Positions 52,990-64,000 of a stretch of 64,000 nt of DNA are shown in pieces (position 1 is the first letter of the stretch; every line of letters starts with the position of its first letter). Origin of the DNA: Dromaius novaehollandiae (Eukaryota; Chordata; Aves; Casuariiformes; Dromaiidae); the NCBI RefSeq assembly GCF_036370855.1, contig NC_088117.1, positions 2,418,001 to 2,482,000 of the forward strand, given 5' to 3'. The notes beneath the pieces are model-generated. The model did no database searches. It saw only the letters and a list, made by a program, of their open reading frames with translations, and was not told the DNA's origin. Both the position numbers and the translations under genes were made by a program.

Positions 52990-55900
52990 CTGTTTGGGAG
53001 AAATCAGTTCAGAAGAATTATACAGAGTATGCAGGGAAGCAGCACACGTGCATACTTCAGTTCGTACAGTAGCTGTGCAGTGCCTTAGGGCCCAGTCCCG
53101 TCACCTTGGCCAACTTGGGCACTTCACAGCAGTTTCTTAGAACTGAACCCGCAGGGTTCAAGCTGGGACTCAGGGCAGTGCTAGGGCACGTGACTGCTTC
53201 CTGAATGCGGGTCAAGCATGTAGGCATGAGCTTCACTTTACTCCCGTGAGAAGGTCCTAGATGGCAGAGGGACTGCTCACGCACTAAAGTGAAGCACCTG
53301 CAGGTGTGTTTGCGCGGGTGGGATTATAGTCAATCGAATGACTTGAGAGGCTGTTAGCTGACCAACAACAGGGTTTACTAGCCCACGCCTGTTGCAGGTT
53401 GTTTTAAGCATATTCTTGGTTTAAGCCTCAGTGCAGAGGTGAATTCATTTTACATCCAGTTCTGTCGAATTCCAGCCTCTGCTGCCTTTTTGGAATAAGA
53501 CAGGGAGCACCGGGCTGTGAAAAATCCTGTTGCTTGGAAGCTGGGACACAAAGAAGTGTCACATGGGGAGTAAGGTGAACTTTTTGTGGCTGTCAACAAG
53601 TGCAGCGAGACTGGGGAATGGTGAGTGCCACTGGACTCAGTGGCAGCCAGTTGCCAGGGTAAGCAGAGGTGGAGGGGAAGAAGCACAGAAATCAGAGCTG
53701 TGCCAGAAGGCCAAGAGCAGAGCAGGAGAGCCATGTTGCCAGAGTAATACGGATGAGCTGGAGTCAGGGAAGAGCTGGGTGCACGACTCCCGTGTGAGTT
53801 GAAAGATATGCTTAGTTCTAATCTGCCAAGTATACTGAAAAATCTTTTTTTTCCACTGAATTAACTTCATAGTTTATGTTTGCAGTTGCTCAGTTTAAAC
53901 AGTATTAGCTGAGTGCTTTAGCTGACAGATGTAATATCAAACTACAGAGAGATATGTTAACACTGCAATTTCCTTCTTTACCTGCAGGTATGCCAGCACA
54001 CTGCCACCATGTACGCTGTGGCGTTGTATTTCGCAACAGTAGAAGGGACAAATGAGAGCATTTGGCATATAAAAAATTTTGCATATAAATGCCTGGCGCA
54101 CACACAGAGCAATTTTTATTGCTACAATATACCAGAAATCTGTATCTATGTTTGAAGGGAAAAACACATGCTGTGTCAATGAAACATAAGTAATCTACTG
54201 CACATATGCAAAAGTGCTAGTATCCAGTGTGGAAGAGCCTTGTACAGGAAAGTACAAGCTTGACTTTGCTATAACCTATGAGATGTCTCTGTCAGGTAGC
54301 AAAGAGCAGAATTTATCAGATGGCCACAGGAAGTTGAGAGGAAAAACACAGAGAGTCCTAGAATGGTTAATAGAAGGTATACTTATATGCCATAAGGTTA
54401 AACATTCTGCTGTGACTTTCCCCTAAAACCTACAGCACTTTGAAATGATGGAGCCAATTCCAACTGAAAGGGCTCTCCTCAATGTTTTATTTAACTTAAC
54501 ATATTTTCTTGTGATGCTACTGTTATATTTTGATTCTAGTGACGAAACTTGGAAATACCGTAACTAGATAACTGTGGCTCTAGAGAAAAGCAAGAGACTT
54601 GGCAGCTGAGTGGCATGTATAAGGATTTCAGGATGGGAGGGATTAACATATGGACTGGACATTTCTGTTGAAATCATCAGTAGTGAAAAAGCTGTGGTAA
54701 AATGCCATAAGAGGTAGGATTCCTCATTCAGAGCAAGACATTTATTTGATCATTTAGACTCCTTTTGTCATTATCAGAAAGGAAGAGACCCCCACACAGG
54801 TGAAAATCATCACTTTTAGTAAGTATCTCCATATGCCAGATGATTCACGTTACAGACGCACTTATTTCTCACTGCTGTTTATATGAAGGTAGTCTAGACC
54901 GCTCATTTGGATGAAGAGGTCTCAAACTAAGTGAGATTAACCAAATACTAATTTTGACACCGAAGTGGGATTTATCTACCTAAAGGAAGTCACCTTCAAA
55001 GAGCCTGCTGAAGTTTGACAGGCTCTTGGTAGGGCCAGAAGATCTCTGGTGCCCACAGCCAGAGCCACTTACAGAGCTACCAGTCCCTGTTCTCTGCCCC
55101 ATTGCTCTGCTGGAGACTCCTACCCCTACGACTAAATTGGGAGAACAGAACACACTGCACATCTCTGGTGTTCCGGAAAGTCCAGCTTTTGGAGATGGCG
55201 AACCTTGGTCCCCTGGGATACTTTCAGATCTCAGCATGCCATTTAATGTAAGTGGGCACATGCAGCCCCTTCTGCCATCTCTGCCTGTAGTAACCTTGGG
55301 CAGAGAAGGAATGACAGAGCACTGTACCCTTCACTGCTGAAGCCCGAGGACTCTCTTCTCTGCTCCCAGACAAGTACACAAACTCCACGATTCCCCTAAA
55401 CTCAAGCTTCCAAGAAGCCAACAGCACAATCCTTTCCCTAACCTCATTTACAGGGCACTTCTCTGGGAAGTGCAATTGCTCATATACAGCCAGCACTCTC
55501 CACACAGCATGTTCCTCACATCTATAGTAAAACAGAAGAGAAAAACCTCCTCACTGTTCCTTCCCAACCCTTTTTGTCTCACTGAGCTGCTTTATCTTTC
55601 TCTTGTTTTATTCTCAGCTATTCTGCTATCATAAAGCTGTGCCTCCTTTCTTCTAGCCTCTCCCTTTGCCTGTCTCCCCTTCACTCCCTTCCATCTGCCT
55701 CTGCTGGGCTCTCTCCATCCCCATCCATCATGTCAGGTCCATCAGGGTCTCCACAGCCTTTCGCCTCCAACTCCTCCCTCTGCCACTACAACGTACTGTG
55801 TCTCCAGTGTGCTCTGTGAAAGGCCTCTCATTTGTGATTCTTTTCAGAAAAATACTTTCATTTTTAACCTATTTCCAAAAGCTTCCCCTTCTGCCTTGCT

Positions 55901-58900
55901 ATGGAAACATCCAGCCCTGGAAACAAGACCAAATTCTTTATGTGTTTGGCTCTTGTTCTCACCTCTCCGGCCTAACCAAATGCTGGCCGTAGCTATGGGT
56001 CCACCTAATAAAGTGGGTTAGGAAACAGATGTTTTCTTGTTCACAGTTGTTATGGGTTTTTTTTCTTTTTTGGTCATAAGGTATGTCCACCATTGAAGGA
56101 TGATATCTAAAAATAGTCCACCTATGTGAAATAAATTTGAAGGGTTTTTTTTTTCCAAAATATACAACAAATCTCAAGTGAAAAGTGCATTCGAAAACTA
56201 ATTTCTCATTCTAAAAAAGCTTAAAAACATTTAAATACTTCCTTCCAATATTTTACGACAAAGATCCATATAAGTCTATGGTTTGCCAAAAAAGAAAATA
56301 AATTGAATTAAAATCAGAGTAAAATTTAAATTCATCAAACAATTCAAAAGTGTTGCTTGTGGAGGAGGGAAGGGATGCTTGGGGAAGACGTGCAGAGTCT
56401 CTTTGGGAATAAACTCACTTTATTTCCCAGTGCTTTCTTGACCCTCACACTTTTCAGATTCCAACCTCTAAGTCCCTTATGCTCCACAGTGCAGAGAGCT
56501 GGGAATAGTTAGGCCAAGTTGGAAAGAGGGTGGGAGGCGTCCTGAGCTAAAAGAGGAAGGAAGAGGGGTCTGAAAGGTGGAGAGAAGAAAGGAGGACTCT
56601 TTTGTTTGAAGCCAGGCAAAAAGTCACAACTGGAAGAGAATTGCTCAACAGGCTTGCACTCACAGCAAGTAAATCCTCCCTCCATTTGATTTCTACTTGC
56701 AACTCAAAAGGCAGAATTAACTGGAAAATCTATTTGACAAAAATGCTCTCAACACCTCTCTGAGCCATGCTTGTGCTCCTTTCTTCTCCCTTGGAGAACA
56801 GCCCCTTTCATGCCACTGCGGGACCTCTGCTTTTCCCTTCTCTAGAGGGAATTTCAGCTCTGCTCTTCCATGCTCAGACTGAGTTTTACAGCAACCAGAA
56901 AGGATCTGTTCTCCAGCAAGTGGTTTGAACTCAGCCAGATGCCCGCAGATCCCCCCATGACAGCAGTCCATGACCAGACTGCTTAAGACCAATGCACTCT
57001 CTAGAGAGATTTAAACCAATCTCTCTCCTATGCAATGCAATAAAGCACTTGAAAAAAAGGGTTTTCAGATACAGTCAATGTGCACATCCTTCTTCGCTGC
57101 TTCCAGAATGCCATAGTGCAATCGTGTGCCCGAACCTCCACCCGGCTTCCCCAGCACAGCACACCACTCCTCCTTTGAGGACATTTTTCAACCTCCATGG
57201 CTTTTCTGATCCTCTGTTCCTGGACTTCTCCTGTCCCACTATTGCTCTTATAACATGTAAATGTTAGTTCTAGCATATGAGGTAAGAAATATTAGTTCTC
57301 TAAGGCTTCTCTTCTGTAATAACCCTTCAAATGACTAAGCCACATATTCATACAAGAAAGAGTCCTGTCACTGAGGCAATGTACAGTTTATAAATAGGCC
57401 AGATGTGCCCTCACACATCTCCTCACATGAAAGATAAGGTGAGCAGGGGCCTCTGGGAGTTGTTTCCAGAAAAGCACATCTGCTATCACATCACCACCCC
57501 CCTGGTCCGATGGGGCATGTATGCCAGAATGGCTTCACACACCCCATCACAGCCAGGACCTGAACCTTTCCTTTCCATCTCTGCTTTGTCAGTGGAGGTA
57601 TAAGGAAAGCTATAAACCACCGGCACTGCCCACACCAAGCCCCCAAGAAGAACAGCTCTGCTCTCCAACAGCCCCAAATGGTTTTGGTGGCTAAAACAGG
57701 CCTCACATATGAACGAAGCAGGAACACCAGTTATGCAGGCGGCTGAGAAACAGCTCAGAGATTTCTGAACTTCAGCAGGACTTCCCAGGAAGCCTGTTCC
57801 ACACTACTGGGCTGCATGGACTAAAGAAACCTTCTCCCTTCCTCGTTACCCTCATTCCTTTCACCATTTCTCAGGAACCAACTCTTCTTTCTGCTCCACA
57901 TCTGAGAGGGCCAGGAGTTGTGGCAGAAGCAATACTACCCCCTTTCAGTGAGAGATGCAGCCATTCACCCGATGTGCTCAGACAGGCTCCTTGATCTAAC
58001 TTGGAGCCATCTGCCTCTTACCAATGCCAGGTGCTGCGAACTTTGTAGCTCCATTCCCTGGGGACGGGCTCAGGAGCAGGGTGTTTGTCTTTCTCCAGGC
58101 CACCTCCCTGTTTGCATTCGTGGAGGCAGCTGGCAGCTGCGAACCATGTGCTGTTGCCAGCTGCTCTCTGGCTGTGCACTTGGCTTGCTCAGGGAGTGGG
58201 TTGGGACTCTGGTTCACATCTGTAACAACAGCTCCCATAGCCCCATGTTCAACAACCCTGGGCTGTTCTAGGGTGCTGGGCTACAGACACAGCAAACACT
58301 ACTGAGGGCATGGAGGGCTTGGTGAGGGCGCAAGCTCCCTCCACCTCTGGAACATCTCCCTGGTGGCTTCCCCTCTCTGCCTCCCAAAGTTGCAGCTGTG
58401 CCAGAGCAGCACAACACTTATCCTGGGTCTGAGGGGCTTATACCAGCAATATGAATTCAGCAAACCCTGCATGAGAAAGCTGCACATGTGCTGCCACTCT
58501 GTGTACCCAGAGAGCCCCCCACCCCTCAACCCCAAGACCACTGTAATTCTCAGTAGACTCGCAGTGGCTGCCACACTCACAGATCTCCAGAGCTCCATCA
58601 ACTGCTACAGCTAAGGCTAAAAAACAACTATACTCCTCCAAAGACCGGAGCTGGGCACCACCTGTCAGCCCCTGACCAGCAAGCTCCAGGTGACAGGGCA
58701 GTTAGACCTCATTTGGCACAGACACGTAATTTCCTATCCCTTCTGTCTAGGTCCTTCTTTCCCTGCTTTGAAGAGAGGGCTGCTGATATCTGACCCTTGG
58801 ACGCTCCCCATTTGGCCTCATGCACAGGCCATTCCCCTTAGCAGTCTCTCAGATTCACCGTCTACCTGCCTTTCAGACTAACAGCCAGGGGCTCCGTGGC

Positions 58901-61900
58901 CTCAGCCCGTTACATGTCCTTTGGTGACACTCGATACCTCTTAAGTCATTATAACAAATAAGAGTTTCCTGTCCTGCTCAAGGGCCTGGATCAACCTTTC
59001 TGACTCCACACAATCTTCTTCCACACTTGCCTCTCAAGGGATTGGGGGATAAACTCACCAGGCTGCACCACTGCATGAGGAACTGGCTTTCTTTTCCCTT
59101 GTTTCTGCAGCTTGCTCCTTCTAGCTGCAGCTCAACATAAAGCGGCTGGGCGATGGGAGGGAAGGGGTGAAGCAAGCCCAAAATTCACTGTTATACAATC
59201 ACAAAAGGTAGCACTGCCTCAGAGCACTTCCCCTTCACAGACTGAAATCCCAGCCTTTGGGTGATTTTGCTTTGATGGCTAGGCTGTGACCTGTGCAGAA
59301 GATCCTGCAGTTAGCATGTGGCAGACTGTGGCCTTACTGCTACTAAATGAAAAAATATCCAGATGAGACTGCTAGGCCACTGGCTCCCCTAGACACCTTT
59401 GGAAAGCAAACCTTTCACACAACACAGACCAAAGGCATCAAACTGGGGGAGCAATCAAAGATGCTGGTCAAAGCAATATTTTCTGTACGACTTGGGCTAC
59501 TGCTGGAGAAGTCAGGGAAGCTGGAGAGCCTGCACTGCAGCAGCAGCAGATCAGCTCTACTTGATCCCTGAAACATGTTGCTGAACATGGAGTCTTGCAG
59601 AGTAAGGCTTTGGGCATCTCCTGTCCTCCATGCTCTGCCCCTTCTCACACATAGCTGAGCTGCTCGCAGGAGACTGTTGCAGAAGGGGTGGAAATAGGCT
59701 CCGAGTCTTCACAAAAGAGTAGGCAGATCATGTACTGGACCCTCAGAGAGTTCAGGCTGCCACGCTAGCCCTGCTGACTCCTTGGCTCTGTTATTGCTAT
59801 ATGTTCAGAAGCTTTCTGCAAGACAGCAAGCCTGAAGCCTAAATTTGGCAGCAGAAAGTCTGTTCATGAAAAGGCAAATGTTGCGTGGGCCGGTCCTGTC
59901 CACATGCCACCAGGGAAGGCAGGGAGAGTATACGATAATGAACATATGACAGGTGCCTGGCTGCACAGTGCCTACACTGGTCCCACTGACCCAGCAAGCT
60001 TTTCTCTTGAGCCAGGGAGCTGTTGCTGTGCCACCCCTTTTTCACTGCCTGACAGCAATTTACTTATTGCCTCAACTCTTCCTCACTGGAGGAGGAAGAC
60101 AGAGCAAAGACAGAATTGAGGAGGCTGTCGCAGAACGTAGCAGCCTCTCGCACCCTGCAGCCAGCGTTAAGTCCAAAGAACAGTCATCTCAGCATCCACT
60201 GGACAAGGCTGCCAAAGAGGCAGAGACACAGCCTGGCCAGTAGCACCTGCTGCTTTACATCAGGTTAAAAGAAGAGCGAACTGCTAGACATCTCTAGTTT
60301 CCCAGATACCTGCATCCCTGTTGTGCTAGGACACACATGACAGCGGGCCAAGGCTGTGACAAGCAGAGTCCCAGTGCTCTGAGATGGTCACCTCTAAAGT
60401 GACAAAGCTACTCTTCAGCAACATTTGGATCCCGCTGCACCAAGCCAGCAGCCTAAGTCCTTAGAGCTCTTCTGGGGTAAAGTATTTGGAAAATTGGAAC
60501 AATCATGAAATTACCCCATAACATGTCCTGACCGCCAGCAGAAAAGGGCTACTCTATGGTCAACAGATCTCAGTAGAGTCTATCTCTCATTTCTGAGTTT
60601 TCCCAACAAGTGGGTACATACTGCAAAGTGCAAACAAATAAGCTGCAAGCAAGAAGTGACAGGGCACTGCAAACACCCATCCCAGGGCGTTTCCAACAGA
60701 CTCACAAATTCAGTTAGAAACTCAAACACTGTAGTGTCCCCATGCAAGGGTAATGGCTGGTAGGCACAAAACAGTATCCTTTCCCAGGAAGACTCTTCTC
60801 TTCACGCCTCTCCACTCTGAACAAGGCATGCTATCTTGGGTCACCCTGACTAGTTGGCCAAGTGCTCTCCGACACCTTTATAGGAACTTAGAGCACCAGC
60901 AGTTGCTGAATCCCCCTAAATCTTTTGAGCCACGTGGAACTAACACTCACAGGCAGTTGCACAATTTAAAACATGTTTTCCCAGGGCTATTATTAGACAC
61001 TTTTATTAGTGCTTTCAGTATATATATCTGCAGTGAACAAAGCTCCAGAGTAAGACAGCAGGCTGTATAAGCCAACACAAAAAAACCAGCATTTGTGCTT
61101 AGGTTAAATAAATCACCCTAGTTCCTATGTTAACTCGTGTTGCCACATCTAAGCCAGAGAAAAGAGCAGAACTCAGTTTGGGGCCAAGAGTGAATATAAG
61201 TCAAGAGCTTTTAATAGGAAGTATTCTGCCATTTAACAGAAAATGCCCTGAGCTCACTGTACACAAGCTAAATCCAGCAGCCAACTGAACAACCGATGTC
61301 AGCGCAGGGAGGCAGGGTCCCCAGGCAGTGCTTTCCTCCACAGAGAACACCCACATTTCAACACTCCCATCCACATTTTGATGAAAAACAAATGCAAAAG
61401 AACTGTCAGGAAAGCTGCTCAACATTTTCTCTCCAACATTTCCATTAGCTAGAGTCACTGTATCTTCACACACCTTTGACCTAAACTGAAGAAACAATAC
61501 ATTTCAAATCAGCAGCAGCTTCTTAGAAAAATGCCACCACACACCAAAATAAGTGGAAGTTTCTTGAAAACAGAACTTTTGTCATTTCCACACATCTCAA
61601 ACAGTAGAAGGTATTATGAAGCAACCTTTTAAAAAGGGAAGCCCCAAACACAGTTCTTAAACTTGTTGGCACCGAATCCGATTTCTGTTCTGATGTGAAT
61701 GTTCATGTTCCGAATGAAAATCTCATTCATTTCTCAGATTTGTAAATGGGAAAAGAACAAGTGTTCTCTCCCATCACAGCCATGTTCCGAGCACACCATC
61801 CCGAAACATCCAAACAGTCACGGCTGATTCACGCTAAGTGACAGCAGTCCTAGGTTGTGAGCTTGGCACAGGTAGGCTCACCCCCCAAAACCAGACACAA

Positions 61901-64000
61901 GCCGAGCAGTAGCAAATCACGTAAGATAAAGGAAGAAGTTCCACCTATTAGAAACATCAGGGACACAGGGCAAAATCTTGAGTGGAGGCCACCTGCGCCA
62001 GCCCATCTCAAACCTGCTCTTGTGCATTTGCTCACCACCATGCCCTGGGCTCCCATTTCTCATCTGCAGACTTAGGCCAAAGGGAATTGTCTCTGGTCAG
62101 TTTTTAGTGAGTTCAGACATCAGAACGAGTTTTCCTGTGTATAAGTGTAACTCAAACATGGGTTCTTTTTCAATCTTCAAACCTTGGTCTTTCAGAATAG
62201 GTACTATTGGCATATTTCATAAAACTTAACTCCCAAAAGGCTGTGAGTCCAAGTGGTTTAGCAGCCACATATTGCACTGAAACACCCTGAAGGATTTCTG
62301 TCACCTTTGAACCTGAAACCAGAGCTATGAAAGTGAGGCATTTATTCTTTGACATCTGGACTCATAATGAAAAACATTTATTCATGAAAAATGCTAACAG
62401 GGCAGGCCAGCAAGGCTGCAGGGTGGAAGTCCCCGCCTATGCGCATCACAGACATCCATCACACTTACTTTGTAAAAGCGGGAAAGGATTTGAAATCAGG
62501 GGACTTGCGGTTTCTGCAAAAAAGAAAGAGATTTAAATATTGAGACTGGCAGAGACCTTGCTGCATGCTACACAGCTCTGCCTATCTGCTCACTTATCCT
62601 TATGCTTACTCCGCACTTCCAGATTTAACTGTGGCAGGATGGGGCTGGCCATTTATAGCAAATTTCTACACGTCCAGCTGTGAGTTTTCTCTCAGCATCT
62701 TGCCAAGTTTCTCATGACTGGGAATCTGCTTCTTCCCTTCCCGTTTTGAAATGTCCAGAGATTTTTTCTAACATACACCCTATGCTGCAGTAGTGGGAAC
62801 AGTCAAGTGATGAGGGCCAGCAAAAGAAAAGCTGCAGGGGATGGGGGGAGGAACCCTTTACAAATGCTCTTGTTGGGGCCCCAGGTGCAAATTTCCAGGT
62901 GCAAAAACCATGCACCTTCCTCAAACTCCCTGTGTGCCTGGAAGGCTGGGAAGGAAAAACAGGGTGTTTTTAACCTCACTGGATGAAGTGACAAAGGAAA
63001 CGGTTCCTAAGCGGTACATGTTACTTCACGGCCAGAATACACATTTTCTGTTGAGCACAGAAGACCGCAAATTGTCTTATCTTTGAGATGTGACCAAAAG
63101 GAATAGAAACCCTGGATTCTCAGCCGGCCCTCGGTCAACCCCCAGGGGCTATGTGCACCCCATGCCATAGTGCCCTGGAACAGAAGCTGTAAATCTCAGC
63201 ACTTCAGACTGGCCTCTGCAGTTTCCTACAGTTGCAGGTGAGATCCCTTAGCGTCAAAGCCATGTGGAGGGGAAGAAACCACTACAGTGTTAATTATTCA
63301 GTCATCAATTCAGTGCATTTATGAAATGGTCCCAGGTACAATGTTCTAAATTGATGCCTCAGTGAAAGAGGCCCTCAGGGCTGACAAACCTGTACTGGTT
63401 TGTTTGGAAGGAAAACCTGACTGGGTCTTTCTTGACAACCTCAGAGGCCAAGCGTGGTGAGGCTCTGCACTAAATATTTCAGTGTGACAAGAACCTGTGC
63501 TGCCAAAGAGGCTTCAGCTGGCAGGGCCAGCTGGTAACAAATGGAAATGAAGGCATGGATGATGCTAGGCAAAGACATGAACAGACAGTGCTATGGAGAG
63601 GTTATGCATGGAAGGCACTGGCAGGATACAGAATGCTGCCAATTGCTTAACACATCTGTATCATCTGCTGAGGCACTACGAGTGCCATTTACAGCTCATA
63701 AAGTCTGTATCTAGAGGAAGATCTTCACTGAAATAGGTTCCTAAGCTGGTCCTACAGAGCAGTTGAATAGGGCAGACTCCTGTAGGCACCACTCTTACTA
63801 TTTGAGCTCTCCTTCTCTGCTTTGGGAAGCATCGCACATATTCAGTGGACAAAATGGATGCTCACTAGTCAGTCTTAGAGCTTCAGTCTTAAAGGGCCCT
63901 CTCAGCATCCAGAAGCAAGTAAGCTTCTGAAGGTCAAAAAGCAACATTCTACCTTCCACCCAGAAGTAAACCTGACCTGGAAGGACAGTAGGGGCATACA
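52990..64000 (-). other. ZNF618: ZNF618 upstream intron (no certain exon to the window end)
   Basis: I searched the minus strand for the other ZNF618 finger exons (for example C-x2-C followed by YKYY) and for the serine/asparagine-rich segment before the last finger, and found neither. The stretch has mixed composition and no clear gene on either strand. A single splice-bounded candidate micro-exon is listed at 62469. Confidence 0.65.
62469..62513 (-). CDS. Candidate 45 bp micro-exon in the ZNF618 intron
   Basis: On the minus strand an excellent pyrimidine tract and acceptor, CTCTTTCTTTTTTGCAG, is followed 45 bases later by a perfect donor, AAA|GTAAGT. In phase 1, the phase of the neighbouring ZNF618 exons, it is open and reads TASPLISNPFPLLQ. 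It could be included or skipped without a frameshift. In phase 2 it reads NRKSPDFKSFPAFT. I do not recognise either peptide in ZNF618, so this may be a decoy pair of splice sites. Confidence 0.25.

Noticed and set aside
54980-55261. Possible ZNF618 exon ending at a GTAAGT near 55066 (minus strand)
   Set aside because: The frame ends in phase 0 at that donor and cannot join the phase-1 zinc-finger exon at 52989; the peptide does not match ZNF618.
57740-57900. Possible CR1 fragment (text with GGAAGCCTGTTCC)
   Set aside because: Only one landmark matches the CR1 3' end; too weak to call.
58018-58238. Minus-strand frame ending at a GTAAGA donor in phase 1
   Set aside because: The phase fits, but I see no good acceptor and the peptide does not match the known segment before the last ZNF618 finger.

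Overview
The window is vertebrate nuclear DNA, most likely from a bird; another sauropsid is possible. It has large introns, GT-AG splice sites, CpG islands, decayed CR1-clade LINE copies and very little coding sequence. I support parts of three genes, recognised by reading exons and checking that splice phases join.

(1) Positions 1 to about 8500 are the 5' end of GRIN1 (NMDA receptor subunit GluN1), on the minus strand. Coding exon 1 is at 8010-8267, in a CpG island with an RE1/NRSE silencer match and an EGR-type GC box upstream. Everything below 8010 looks like intron 1, including about 1.2 kb of degenerate TG/CA repeat. (2) Positions 8700-21300 are intergenic, with no gene I can support. 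They hold two old CR1-clade LINE fragments (about 11905-12170, plus strand; about 18850-20970, minus strand). (3) Positions 21404-34240 hold a complete seven-exon gene on the plus strand. Its spliced product of 424 residues is a Neverland/DAF-36 type Rieske oxygenase (cholesterol 7-desaturase). Both the Rieske cluster ligands and the mononuclear iron motif are intact. Its CpG-island promoter has a TATA-like box, and intron 1 begins with a minisatellite of about 35 bp period. A polyadenylation signal lies near 34218. (4) Positions 36990-64000 hold the 3' part of ZNF618, on the minus strand and convergent with the Rieske gene. There is a C2H2 zinc-finger exon (52912-52989), a linker exon (47701-47802), a terminal exon carrying the domesticated hAT-transposase domain (45020-46533), and probably an 8 kb 3' UTR ending near 36990. 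The rest, to 64000, is read as ZNF618 intron, with one possible 45 bp micro-exon at 62469-62513.

The three genes share no pathway that I know of. GRIN1 is a synaptic receptor, the Rieske enzyme acts on sterols, and ZNF618 is a chromatin protein linked to 5-hydroxymethylcytosine reading. The Rieske gene is the most unusual item. The family is known from insects, nematodes and several non-mammalian deuterostomes, is missing from mammals, and has an unclear role in vertebrates.
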